Shown here: piece by piece, positions 46,537-58,129 of the stretch
Numbering within the stretch: position 1 is the first letter of the stretch
Layout of the letters: every line of letters begins with the position of its first letter
From: Cydia pomonella
Taxonomy: Eukaryota > Arthropoda > Insecta > Lepidoptera > Tortricidae
Reading direction: 5' to 3'
NCBI RefSeq assembly: GCF_033807575.1
Contig: NC_084717.1
Span: forward strand, 11,843,692 to 11,907,691
Length of the DNA: 64,000 nucleotides
Translations under genes and position numbers: made by a program
Notes under the pieces: generated by a model
Told to the model about the DNA's origin: nothing
Databases searched by the model: none
What the model saw: only the letters and a program-made list of their open reading frames with translations

Positions 46537-46781
46537 CAGGGGTTCCCAAAGTGTGCGCCGCGGCGCCCTGGTGCGCCGTAGAAAGTAATGAGGGGCGCCG
46601 TGAGTTCTATCATTATCCGAAACCACAAATATTCGTGGGTACCTATTTGAGCGCTCGCATCGGTAAATAATATAGCGTCGTGTCACTCTTTTTCGACCGT
46701 GATTTTAAATTTACAAGGGCGCCGTTGCAAAATACTAAACTTGTAACTGCGCCGCAGGTTAAAAAAGATTGGGAACCCCTG
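46537..46781. mobile_element. hAT (Charlie-like) MITE, 245 bp
   Basis: The ends CAGGGGTTCCCAAAGTGTGC and (inverted) CAGGGGTTCCCAATCTTTTT are flanked by a perfect 8-bp duplication TAGTATAT (46529-46536 and 46782-46789). The interior has several GGCGCC/GCGCCG motifs. CAGGGGTTCCCAA ends are typical of hAT elements. Confidence 0.9.
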
Positions 46782-46964
46782 TAGTATATGATTAAATAAA
46801 ACTTGTTGCTTATTGTAAAATAACGACCAAAGGGTTTTGAAGAAAAGAATTAAAAATTCGACACCTAACTAATACGAGCAAAAAAAATGTTAAGATATCG
46901 ATGTAAGCAACATTGATTTAAAAAGCATAGATGAGTTGTCCGCACATCCTTAGTGAAGCCACTT

Positions 46965-47141
46965 CAGCACGGCTAGCACATGATTACACGCGGGATAACT
47001 CGCGCCGCGAGAAACAACAGTCGCGTGTCACAAATTTCTATCTCGACCTGTCAGTTTCTCGATTTTGGTAGCATAAGTTGGCAGATCGAGAAAAGAATTC
47101 CACGCGAGAGAGCCATCCCGCGCGCGACTTAGCCAGTGTGG
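46965..47141. mobile_element. imperfect palindromic MITE, CAGCACGGCTAGCAC family
   Basis: CAGCACGGCTAGCACATGAT and GCGGGATAACTCGCG at the left are matched imperfectly by inverted sequence ending CCCGCGCGCGACTTAGCCAG. The same CACGGCTAGCACATGA string appears inverted at about 49468-49487, marking another family member. TSD not resolved. Confidence 0.55.
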
Positions 47142-47144
47142 CCA

Positions 47145-48310
47145 TTTATACTTGGAACAAACTTTTCTTTCGTGGCAACACTGAATCGGTACTAACATAA
47201 TCGGAAAAATAATGAATAGTCAGCTTTAGAAACGGAACGTCCCTAGTCACGATAACTTTGTCTCCTTCTCGCAGTATTAAGATTAAAGAAATAGCAAATA
47301 TTATTTTGAAGTCGGAAATGTCAATGTGTCAATCATAATTTGATTCGCTTTGTCGTTACAAGTTGGAGTACATTATTATATCTAAAGATAATTACCTACC
47401 TAATAATTAAATACCACTCCTTACGAATGATTGGTGTTTTTTTAAGATAATTGAGACTACCCGAAAGTGTTGCAAATAAGCTACCATCTTTACAAAGAAG
47501 ACTGAAGATCTCATGATAATCCCCAACATATCTTCCTTGTGGCTGGCTAGTTGCTGCACCGCTGGCTTTGAAGATAGATTGATGACATGCACAAGTCTGT
47601 CACCAAACACGGCGCCTATACCTAAGCATGCCGCTGCTGGGCGCAGCCATCCTGCCACGGAGGATATAGAAGGGCTCAAGTTGGGAACCTACTCCACACA
47701 ACGACACTCGAATGTTTAAAACAATGAGTTATTTTTGCGTGTTTTGTATTTTAGCGATCTATGGATGCAACGTTAGTTTTTTAAGTTTTCTCATATTGCA
47801 AATACACAAAAACATTAAGTTATTTCATTTAATCTGACCTCTTTTAGATATTTAGATTTAAGTACGACTACTACGACTTCCACCGAACGGGCGGAGTCGG
47901 ATCGCATTTCACATTTATGTGGCCGCAAGCCGGTCGGCTGCTCGCGGACGCGGAGACGCCTCCGGACGGATTCTATCGCTTCTGCGATATATAATATATT
48001 GGCACATTAAAAATGCGCTCTGGTGCGGCCTGACTCCAGCCAGTCGGTGGGAATCGTACATTAGGGTGGTAACTACAGAATACTCGTATTACGGCCGTGG
48101 CCTTTTGTAAGGTGGAGGTTGAGTTGGGCTGCCAGATTCATTATTTTGCATTATTTTATTATCTGCGTATAATAAAATAATGCATATAGTAACAAAAGTG
48201 TACTTAGACACCTACTTAGGGTAAGTAATAGGTACCTAAGTACAGTAGGTGTAGGTTACCTTACCCAATCTGAAGGCTTTCTCCAAAGTTTTAAAATACA
48301 TTGCGTTTTT
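47145..48310. other. no gene seen
   Basis: Frames of 68 and 90 codons overlap on opposite strands at 47407-47719 and neither is recognisable. The 47880-48000 stretch is GC-rich. Confidence 0.3.
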
Positions 48311-48556
48311 GTACTACTACTACTACTTCACTCGCTCAGTGACCCAAACAAGATCTTGGCCTCTGACGCAAGAGAGCGCCACTCTGCCCTATCCTGCGCC
48401 ACTTCACGCCAGTTGGTATTCCGAGGGCGAACAGGTCTTTTAGGACTTCGTCACTCCAGCGGTATCTGGGACGCCCAGACGGACGTTTTCCACCTGGGTG
48501 CACCACATACACTCTTCTCACAGCACGATCCTCTCCCATCCTCTCTAGGTGGTGCG
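48311..48556 (-). pseudogene. RTE-type LINE relic, ORF2 C-terminus and 3' end
   Basis: The minus-strand translation HHLERMGEDRAVRRVYVVHP and GGKRPSGRPRYRWSDEVLKD is the C-terminal tail typical of an abundant insect non-LTR family (GHV-x-RM...GKRPxGRPRxRW). The remaining 30 residues follow the usual pattern poorly, implying a frameshift. The copy ends in an (AGT)n run (plus strand GTACTACTACTACTACTT, 48311-48328), the kind of simple 3' tail RTE elements have. Upstream ORF2 is missing. Confidence 0.75.
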
Positions 48557-49224
48557 TTTTTGTACACATATTATAAATCATTAGTACCCGGATATACCTA
48601 TAATTAAACCCCAAGACCGCGGTTTATATCCCACAATCAATTGAAGCACGTGACGAGTTTTTGTACTTAGGTGGTGGTTTATTTAACTATTTGCGTATAT
48701 ATTTTTTAGGTGGTAGGTTGCATGCATTGACTGTAAAAACACGCGTGTAAGTGTAACGGGTTAGCACTGATTGACTAGCACTTAATTATTTCGTGGATTA
48801 GCGAAGTAATATTTTTGTATCAATTAATACGGATTTCCACAAAGTAATTTCTATTAATCACCCTCCAGTCAATTCGCCATCAAACTGTTTGCTTTATTGA
48901 TGTAGTGGCACAATCTTAGGCTTTTAATTTTTCTGTCAGGTTTTCATTTAACTTAAGAGAAACAACAAGTAAATGTGAAAAAATACAATCATTTTGTTAT
49001 TACCGGCATGATATAGATATAGGTATCTTAATAGGTATGTTATAAAGCAATACCACGTACCTACACCTTACCTACCTAGCTAACGGACAAATCATAAAAC
49101 TCAGGATTCATATTAAAATTACACAGAAAATTGCTGTAGTATGAAATAAATACAAAATATAGAACATTAACTTTCTTTTAGGACCAAAGTCAACAAAACT
49201 TCGACAAAATATGCTTCTCGCGAC

Positions 49225-49500
49225 CCTCTAGCCTCGAAGACAGTTTCTCTCCTTTTGACGTTGAAACGCGGGATATTTTCTCTCCCATAGTGCACTTGTG
49301 CTACGAGTTTCGAGAGTATCCCGCGTGGAACTGTCAAACGACAAAATTATGTCGCTTTGACATTTGTCCGCGAGACAGCGGGTTGTCGCGCGCGTCTTAT
49401 GCTACCGATTCGCGAGAAAGCTCTATGTCGCGGCATTTTCTCGCCTGTCGACTGTCGCGCCCGTCATGTGCTAGCCGTGCAGGGGCGACATTATGTCGCA
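49225..49500. repeat. GC-rich repeat related to the MITE at 46965
   Basis: The stretch has repeated TCTCGC/GTCGC motifs and contains CATGTGCTAGCCGTGC, the inverted form of the 46965 MITE end, plus a GCGGGATATTTTCTCTC segment. A clean opposite end was not found. Open frames of 63 and 87 codons here are probably incidental. Confidence 0.4.
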
Positions 49501-51045
49501 CTCGTTCGAACGGCCCTCGTAGTACTCAAGGTCGAGTCGATACACTAATCTAGTATATGATAGTTTGCCACCGACGTGGTATATCAAACCAAAGATACTT
49601 ACTGTGTAATGGTATTACCAACTTGAAAGGATATGGAGGCTCGATGCGATCATATAAGCAGCAAAGCGACGAAAAAACATTTTATTTTGTAATTTGTTTA
49701 TGCCATGCCATGCTCATTATATTTCACGATGAGTTTCAGTTAATTAACTAGCATTTTATCTACTTTTCGTTTCCCCGACTGTGTGTTGAAAAGTAATTTA
49801 TAAAAACATGATGTTAATGGCAAGGTAGCTTGTTAAAAGCTTAACCCACACAGAAGGCCGGTGCGGGTCGGGCGCGTGACCAAACGGGCCCGCGGCGCAT
49901 CTCTTTAGCTAGTTTTATATGAACATTGTCACAGGCCGCGAGCGTGGCTCGGGCGCGGTACCGGTCGGGCGCAGGCGTGCGCGTGCACGCGCCCGTGTGT
50001 TAGCTTTTTTTGTGATACCTACGTAAGTTTGTCAACAAGCACACACACCGAACGTGCGTGTTCATTTACGTTGTGTTTTATTTTATTACAACTAAAATGC
50101 AGCCCGCCGCCGAGCATTCACACTGCGGTGTGGGCCCGCCGCCGACTTGACCCTCGTCCGGTTGATCACATACCCGCACGCACCCGCCCTGTGTGTGCGT
50201 TAAGCTTAACCATCCGTAAAATATTAACTCCAAACAAACAATAATAAATAGTATAGTGGAACCAGAGTCAATCGACACCACAATTGGACACGAGCGGCCG
50301 AGCATCGTAGCAATGAGCACTGTCATCACCAGCCGAAAGTCAAATTTACGTTAGTCAAAAGTCAAAACCCTTCTTATCGTGTAGGGGCTGCCAACAATGT
50401 ATTAAACTTATGCTAACATTATGGCAGTCGCAAGACATTTTTAGAGTCTTATTTTCAAAACAAGCGAAAGAAGCGGCATCTCCTTATTTTCTTCATAAAA
50501 TAAGCCATGTTTTGAAACTTTGTTAGCACTTTGAAATTTTTCAACGTTGTATTAAATAAAAATAATAAGTATATTTCTTAGATTTTTATTGAATCATTTG
50601 TGTTCACATTACGTAAAAATGTGATTTATAAATTACTTAGTAAAGAAACATTTTTATATCTATTTTTTAATAATTTAAAGGGTGAAATTTATACAAAAAA
50701 CCAAGCTATTATGAAACTCACATTTTCAAACAGGTACTTAAATAAAAATTAAAAAAAGCTATACTTATATTTTTGGATTTCATACAACATAAAAAAATTC
50801 AGTGGTTGAATGCCCTCTTGTAGTTGAGATAAAGTTACAAAACTTGGTGTATTTTATCAGCACAATAAGATTAATAAGTGTAACAGAATGAGGGGGCCCG
50901 TCGGAAAAAAAAAAGGTTTGTAACCACCCTAATGAGAGTATAACGAGTATAAGTTTAAATGTCAATGGAAAGGTACATAATAAACGTATTTCAAAATAAT
51001 GCCAATATAGATCAGTGGTGGCAGCATGGTTCCATTTTTATTATT
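49501..51045. other. no gene seen; CpG-rich block at 49850-50200
   Basis: The block has repeated GGTCGGGCGCG-like strings (for example GGTGCGGGTCGGGCGCGTGA and GGTACCGGTCGGGCGCAGGC) and alternating CGTGCGCGTGCACGCGC. It could be regulatory. Open frames on both strands (50029-50329) are not recognisable. Confidence 0.35.
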
Positions 51046-51231
51046 TGTCATTATACTTCGTATCCAAATCCAAGACAACAAATATAATTTACTAGCAGCA
51101 GTACACGTTATCGTGCAGTCCAAGTCACACATTTTAGAGATTATAGTATTTAAAAAACAAGTTCGCGCTGTCCCTCTCACTCGCTACGCTGCGTTCCTGC
51201 TTCGACATCGCTTCTCCAGTACTCATTACAT
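51046..51231 (+). repeat. ~185-bp repeat, inverted copy at 56098-56270
   Basis: From CGTATCCAAATCCAAGACAA through TCTCCAGTACTCATTA the sequence reappears, apparently without change over about 170 bp, on the opposite strand at 56098-56270. Near-identity indicates recent duplication or transposition of a short element. Confidence 0.8.
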
Positions 51232-51239
51232 GTTTTTGT

Positions 51240-52590
51240 GTTAGTCCGAGTCACACGTATTTTCGCCAAAATAGTGTTCCTCTAAATATGTGTACCTAAT
51301 TGTGTTTCGATTAATGTTTATTGTGCGCTGAATAAGAAGTATAGAATCAAAACATTATTTGAACGCCGTACCCTCGAACGAAAAATTGATGTTTATTCAG
51401 CTCGGCAAGTCTAGTCTCGTTTGCCATACTTACATGGCAGTTAAACTTTCAATTTGAAATTGTAGGTATATTCGTTTAGCGTAATAAACTTATTACCTAA
51501 GAAATCAAGTAAGTAATTTTTACGTTCATACGAAATCACTTACTACAACTACCTTCTTTTTGGAATAAATAAATTACGGAAAAAATTAGTATGGGGCTAC
51601 AAATAGATTACAATTTGAACTTTAAATAATTGTAATACGTACTATTATAGTATTATTTACTAATATAATATTATTTAGATTTCATTTTATGATTGCATAA
51701 AATGCAATGTTCACTCACAATTTTTTTTTTTTTTTTTTACGAGATGCTTTCGCGTACAGATTTAAATATACAAACCATATCTGAATAAAGTTAATATATA
51801 CTAGGTAATCGTTTCACGAAAGCGGCTTTTACCATGTCCGATCTACCCTACCATACAATAAAACAGATAACAATGGTAATCCTTGCCGATTGGTAATAAG
51901 TGCCTATGAATGATAACAAAACGCGTCTTTATGCAAATGTACATACACAGTACCAACAAGTTTAATGAGCGTCTTATGAGGATACCTATAGGTATAAATA
52001 TACAGGAGTAATGTCAATCAATACACACTCTATAAGACATTGGAAGACTATTTAGTCTGACTGACAGTTTAAAGTGTTTAATGCCATTAATCGACGTATA
52101 CAAACGTGACGTGCTATGCGTGCTCCGATACCGTGCGCCCCATGCCCCATATGAGGGCCATAGTGAATCTATCGTATGGATCATGACGGATTAGGTAGTA
52201 GGCTTTAATCGGACATCGCGGTATCGTCGAGTCTTGGGTCCAATCGATGTGGTCGCCTCCTAAATTTGATCATCAGTTAGTTACCCGCTTTGTTATTATT
52301 AGACAGCTTTGATTAACATAATATAATATAATTTTAAAATGAAATATATTATGGAAAGATATACTTGATTTGTGTAATATTGTGGACTCCGTCTAATAAT
52401 AATTCTCCTTTCCGTGAGTACTTAGAAGCTTAGGTTTACTGTGCAACGAGATATTCATCAAACAGAAAATCGGTATTAACTGTGTTGATTAAAGTTTTAA
52501 TGTAATTTTATAATGCACATTAATTAATAGTTCAAAATTAAAACACATATTAAATAAATATTTTCTTATAAATGAGATGTCGACATGGTA
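51240..52590. other. no gene seen; poly-T run near 51722
   Basis: AT-rich; a run of about 20 T at 51721-51740 may be the tail of a minus-strand retrocopy. Nothing else is recognised. Confidence 0.35.
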
Positions 52591-52591
52591 C

Positions 52592-53800
52592 TATATTTGC
52601 CCCACTTTAATAGTGAAGAGGCTATCATTACTCCACAATCATTGTGTCGAGGGCTCCGCTTTCACAGCGTCGAGGTTATATTTGCCCCACTTTAATAGTG
52701 AAGAGGCTATCATTACTCCACAACCATTGTGTCGAGGGCTCCGCTTTCACAGCGTCGAAGCTATATTTGCCCCACTTTAATAGTGAAGAGGCTATCATTA
52801 CTCCACAACCATTGTGTCGAGGGCTCCGCTTTCACAGCGTCGAAGCTATATTTGCCCCACTTTAATAGTGATGAGGCTATCATTACTCCACAATCATTGT
52901 GTCGAGGGCTCCGCTTTCACAGCGTTGAAGCCATATTTGCCCCACTTTAATAGTGAAGAGGCTATCATTACTCCACAATATTGTGTCGAGGGCTCCGCTT
53001 TCACAGCGTCGAAGCTATATTTGCCCCACTTTAATAGTGATGAGGCTATCATTACTCCATAACCATTGTGTCGAGGGCTCCGCTTTAACAGCGTTGAAGC
53101 TATATTTGCCCCACTTTAATAGTGATGAGGCTATCATTACTCCACAACCATTGTGTCGAGGGCTCCGCTTTAACAGCGTCGAAGCTATATTTGCCCCACT
53201 TTAATAGTGATGAGGCTATCATTACTCCACAACCATTGTGTCGAGGGCTCCGCTTTAACAGCGTCGAAGCTATATTTGCCCCACTTTAATAGTGATGAGG
53301 CTATCATTACTCCACAATCACTGTGTCGAGGGCTCCGCTTTAACAGCGTTGAAGCTATATTTGCCCCACTTTAATAGTGATGAGGCTATCATTACTCCAC
53401 AACCATTGTGTCGAGTGCTCCGCTTTTACAGCGTCGAAGCTATATTTGCCCCACTTTAATAGTGAAGAGGCTATCATTACTCCACAGTCATTGTGTCGAG
53501 GGCTCCGCTTTCACAGCGTTGAAGCCATATTTGCCCCACTTTAATAGTGAAGAGGCTATCATTACTCCACAATATTGTGTCGAGGGCTCCGCTTTCACAG
53601 CGTCGAGGCTATATGTACCCCACTTTAATAGTGAGGAGGCTATCATTACTCCACAATCATTGTGTCGAGGGCTCTGCTATCGTAGTGTTGAGGCTAAGTT
53701 TGCCCCACGTCATGTTGAGGATGCTATCATTACTCCACAATAATTGTGTCAAGGTGTCCGCTGTCGCAGCTGTCGCAGTGACGAAGATATATGCCGCACT
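52592..53800 (+). repeat. 85-bp minisatellite, about 14 units
   Basis: The unit begins TATATTTGCCCCACTTTAAT and includes GAGGCTATCATTACTCCACA and TCGAGGGCTCCGCTTTCACA. Units start at 52592, 52677, 52762, 52847, 52932 and so on. Most are 85 bp with one-base-shorter variants at the CAATATTG form. Variation is mainly at AGTGAAGAGG/AGTGATGAGG and TTTCACAG/TTTAACAG, and units become diverged after 53600. Because 85 is not a multiple of 3, overlapping frames appear in all phases, so they are not genes. Confidence 0.95.
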
Positions 53801-53904
53801 TTAAGTTATATGTACTATACAATTCCACAATAGTCGTATCGAGGCTTCCATTTCCGCAGCGTCGAGGCTATATGTGCTTCATTTTAAGTGTCGAGGTTAT
53901 AATG

Positions 53905-54010
53905 CTTCGGTCATTTGGTTCTTCGGTTGCTTTGCTCCTTTTGGTCGCTTCGCTCTTCGGTCGCTTCGCACTTCGGTCGCTACGCTCTTCGGTCACTTCG
54001 CTCTTCGGTC
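53905..54010 (+). repeat. 16-bp tandem repeat CGCTCTTCGGTCGCTT
   Basis: About six or seven degenerate units of CGCTCTTCGGTCGCTT follow the minisatellite through a 100-bp transition. That transition still carries GTCGAGGCTATATGTGC pieces of the 85-bp unit. Confidence 0.9.
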
Positions 54011-55294
54011 TACAGTCGGTCATTATACATATCTCAAAATGATATCGTCAAAGATATATAACGTTGCTCTACTATAACAGTGTTGATGCCAATGTAGTGA
54101 TTGAAGACTTTAATAGTATTGGAAGTAGCTTTACGCATGTAAATATAAGGGACTAAAGAGCAAAAATATTTAAGGTTGAGCTAAAGTTTACAGGACTTGT
54201 AAAAATAATGAAATATAAAGGAGGTTCTTGTTACGCTGAGGTAATTTAATAGGTGTTAATGCGGCCTAAAATACCTTAAACAAAATGTACGCAATGTCAT
54301 TGCCCTTACAGACAAAGAAATGATGTATGTAAACAACATATAGGAAAAAATATATCTGTAAACCCTTTAACCCAAATTTATGATTCGTACTCATATCACG
54401 CTGTTATATACTCCTAATAACTTCAAACGTCAGTTTTGATATGCTGTCAAGAATATACCATATCAACGAGCCTAATGTAATAAATCCGGTACAATTTACT
54501 TACGGATTCTCAGCTCCAAACTTCAGGGGAACATCGCCGCATCAAACAAGAGGTGAACCGCCGTTGATGCACTATCCCGCGACGCGAAATAAGTGCTGTA
54601 AATTGTGCAACCATGCAACTAGAGTTATGCTGCCACGTGTTGCAGTCGCTTGCGCTAAGTAGCTAGATTAATAATCGCAATAAAGGGATGAAATCCTTTA
54701 ACAATAACATTATTATTGTCTGAAATGTAAATGCTCGGGTTGTCATATTGTCTTGCTGTAAAAGAAAGCTTAAATAGTTTTCATTTTTCGTCGCAATGCA
54801 CACTGTACAGTTTTATTGTAGGTAACTTTAAAAATTGTTACTCCTTAAAATGAAGTACAAGTTACAAGTCATGCCAGATATTTTGTTCACAAATATATCA
54901 TAACTCAACACATAATCTACCTAAGTTCCTTGCCACTTGTTAGCGTAGTAGCCATCATCGTTCAGATACGCATAAGCAGATGAGATTAGCTATTTAGTTA
55001 TAAATAATATCATATTACTATTTCTTGATCTGTGGTAATAACTAAAATTAGTCCATCTATTTTTTCAAAGTGATAAGTTTCAAATACTAATATTTATACC
55101 TACAGGATACTCTACTAGTAATTGTCCAGACTTAGTTTTAAAGTACTTACATATAGCCTTGATATTTATGGTAGCTTTACAATGAAGAAAATTCTCCTTT
55201 ATCTACCTCACTCAAAGGCTATTTACCGAGGAAAGTATTGATTGCTGTATTCAAAATTAACTTTAAAGTGTCGTAACATAAAATTAGATTATAT
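54011..55294. other. no gene seen
   Basis: AT-rich. A 73-codon frame at 54441-54662 in a GC-balanced stretch is unrecognised. Confidence 0.35.
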
Positions 55295-55410
55295 TTTAGG
55301 GTCAGTAACGCGCATGTAATATACCTCTGCAGTAGCGGGCATTCATAGGCTACGGTGATTGTTTACCATCAGGCAGGCCGTATGCTTGTTTGTCTCCGTT
55401 GTAATTACAT
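55295..55410 (+). repeat. dispersed lepidopteran repeat, copy 2
   Basis: Contains AGGGTCAGTAACGCGCATGT, CATAGGCTACGGTGATTGTT and ACCATCAGGCAGGCCGTATG. Same family and orientation as 11213-11325, better preserved. Confidence 0.75.
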
Positions 55411-55899
55411 CCAGAGAATGGTTGGTAAATTCTAAATTATACAAAATGGTTTGTTTATATGGTTACAGACAGAAAATGCCCATCTAAAACTTATTTAGAG
55501 CCAACTAAAGCTTGAAAACACATTTACACTTAATGGCGTCCTGGCTTGTAAATGACATAAAAATAGTTGTACCTTGTGAATATTAAGATATATACAACTT
55601 TATCAATATACTACAGTGAAATCAAAGAAAGTTTTATACTTTTTTAATATTAACGAAATGAAATACCAAGAGCAATTTCACTCCTTAATTTTATTATGCT
55701 ATACATACATTTTACATTTATACTATGTAGATACATAAATAATTATTTAAATTGGATATAAATTAATAACTTCTAGGTGGTACGTTGTTCTCTTTAGTCA
55801 AAATCAATAATATCAGTATGTTCGTAACATACTGATTTGATATCGATATTTTATTTTATTTTCGCATTCAGGATTTGAATTTAAATACAAAGCTCTGAA

Positions 55900-56310
55900 C
55901 ATCTGCTAGTAAATTATATTTGTTGTCTTGGATTTGGATACGAAGTATAATTAATAATCAAACGAACTTACCTGTGAAGTTTGATTACAATTATGCGAGT
56001 ATCCAAATCCAAGACAACAAAGACCCGCCCCCCATCCCCAAAAATGAAAATAAAATAGTCTCTGTTAATAACACAAAAATAACTCTGAAATAATGAGTAC
56101 TGGAGAAGCGATGTCGAAGCAGGAACGCAGCGTAGCGAGTGAGAGGGACAGCGCGAACTTGTTTTTTAAATACTATAATCTCTAAAATGTGTGACTTGGA
56201 CTGCACGATAACGTGTACTGCTGCTAGTAAATTATATTTGTTGTCTTGGATTTGGATACTCGCATAATTGTAATCAAACTTCACAGGTAAGTTCGTTTGA
56301 TTATTAATTA
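55900..56310. repeat. nested inverted repeat around the 185-bp repeat
   Basis: A segment b (about 55948-56000, AATCAAACGAACTTACCTGT ...) recurs inverted at about 56258-56310, enclosing the inverted copy of the 51046 repeat. The phrase TTGTTGTCTTGGATTTGGAT occurs at 55920, inverted at 56001 and again at 56238. A 150-codon frame (55991-56443, minus) spans this structure and is not recognisable as a gene. Confidence 0.7.
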
Positions 56311-57839
56311 TGCCCGTCACTTTCGCGCTTACATACTTGTTAGAACGTGACAGGCATGGTGACAAATGATAAAGGACCGACCATCTTAGCCCCACAGGTA
56401 GTGCAATTAAGCTAAGAGCTAAAATCACTTCCGATTCTGTCAAGTCCGATTTCTGAAAAAGGTGTTTTTTTCTACGGCGAATGTATGAGAATTGTAAGGG
56501 GAAAATTCAAGAGGCTGATGGACTAACAGCACCACTTTACAGCCTGACAACATCGGGTTTCTTGAAGCCTACGAACACCACTATAAAGATCACCACTACA
56601 AATCTAACTGCGGCTTAATTACTATGCATATTGGTCTAATTTCAATTAGTATTATGTAGATTCCCTGTGAAATTATTGTGTGACTTGTAATCGAATATTA
56701 ATATACCATTTACTATAGTGCGTGGCTAACTTTTAAGATAGTGAAAGATTATTAATTATATTATGCTCAAAATGATCTCGGAAATGGTGGGTAGGTAGTT
56801 ACGAAGAAAAAAACTCGATCTGGCTGGAAAAAAACAGTTTTCACGAATTCTCAGAAAGCAAAAAAATCTTTCGAGAATCAATATTTCTCGATCAATTAGA
56901 TAGTACAAATGTACATATAAGGCCTTTCAGCTGCCATCGGAATGACGCTTTATAACCAATTATTTTTTGTATTTGTATTTAAATATCTTGTAGTACTTGT
57001 GTACAAAAGTCCATACAAACGTTTTAACAATATAATATATTGAAGGCGTCAACCCTAGTCACGGATGACGACGTAGCACTCGTCATAAAAGCATAGCTGC
57101 TAATGAGCAAAGTTTCTGGGGCTCGCTCGTGCAGCGAAACACTAGGGTTACCAGAAATCCAAATGTGTTATATGTTGCTGTGATTTACGAGCCACGACAG
57201 ATTAAGTACGATGGCAGCACATAATGAAAGATATAGGCAAATTTAAAAAATCAAGGTAGAGTTTTATCCAAAGAATTCGATTTACATTAGCTTACCATTT
57301 CAAGGCAATCAAGGACGTATTGAAAACATTAAGCCGGAGCTACTCCGATTTATTTGGGACAATAAGTGTTGTAAATCTGAATTTGAGGGATTTAAACACA
57401 ATTTGTTACTGCCCCTCTAAATAAAAGATGTTGAAGGTGCAAAATATTGGGAACTCTTTTTAAGACTTTATGGGCACAACAAAAATGTAAAAGAGTCGTA
57501 TCCGTATTTGCAGCTTTATTCAAATATATACATTTTATACCATTGATTAAAATATGCATGTTAAATTTCCTTGATTTACTATAGTCAAACAAGCTTCAAA
57601 TAAAATACATAGAAATTGTTTACCATTAACTGTAGCGTTAAAAACTGTATTGAAATTGTAAAGTGACAACCCTAAAGTTCAGTGCGTGTGCTTTTCGTGT
57701 TGTGCAACTTGCCACTCGGACGGTACGTCAAACGTAAATGTTGCCATCAAAAATGCCTCCTAGTCTAGTTGCTTTCGATTTGCGAAGGCAGCCTTCGTGC
57801 GATTTGAAATTGTAAGTTATCAATCATCAATTCATATGT
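56311..57839. other. no gene seen
   Basis: The 56315-56460 stretch (GATAAAGGACCGACCATCTT and flanks) looks repeat-like from memory. The remainder is AT-rich and featureless. Confidence 0.35.
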
Positions 57840-57970
57840 GTGACCGCGGCTGGCAATACGTCCCACTTTGTCGCTTGCCATAAGGATGAGGTTTGCTTGT
57901 ACGAGTATCAATATACCAATAACTTGTTACGGCAAGCGACAAAGTGTGACGTTTTGCCGGCCGCGGTTAC
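57840..57970. mobile_element. palindromic MITE, GTGACCGCGGC family
   Basis: GTGACCGCGGCTGGCAATAC and CACTTTGTCGCTTGCCATAA at the left are mirrored by TTACGGCAAGCGACAAAGTG and TTGCCGGCCGCGGTTAC at the right, about 47 bp of TIR around a 37-bp centre. No ORF. I recognise the type from Lepidoptera. Confidence 0.8.
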
Positions 57971-58129
57971 GTGTATGCCAATCATATTCATACTGATAAC
58001 AAAAAATGTCCGTACTGTTTCCAAAAGTTTAGATGTTTCAGAACACAGATGCCGAGAATTTGAGTTGAACATATTAAGCACATAATTATACACATTGGGG
58101 TTCTCAGCGTAGTTTTCCTGTATACAATA

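Noticed and set aside
47407..47719. 90-codon minus and 68-codon plus frames as genes
   Set aside because: Opposite-strand overlap in a GC-balanced patch, with no motif in either translation.
52040..52070. TGGAAGACTA string as a miR-7-like sequence
   Set aside because: The match stops after ten bases and the flanks do not fold into a precursor hairpin.
52577..53804. Six overlapping repetitive ORFs and a CRISPR-like look at 52.6-53.8 kb
   Set aside because: The 85-bp unit is not a multiple of three and is fully repeated without unique spacers. It is a minisatellite, neither protein-coding nor a CRISPR array.
55960..56293. CAG-GTAAGT (plus, about 56287) and its mirror (minus, about 55968), further possible recursive splice sites
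   Set aside because: There is no pyrimidine tract before the AG, and both lie inside an inverted repeat, so the match is a property of the repeat.
57045..57150. AACCCTAGT ... ACTAGGGTT inverted ends as a MITE
   Set aside because: Only about 9-12 bp pair and no duplication or further symmetry is convincing.
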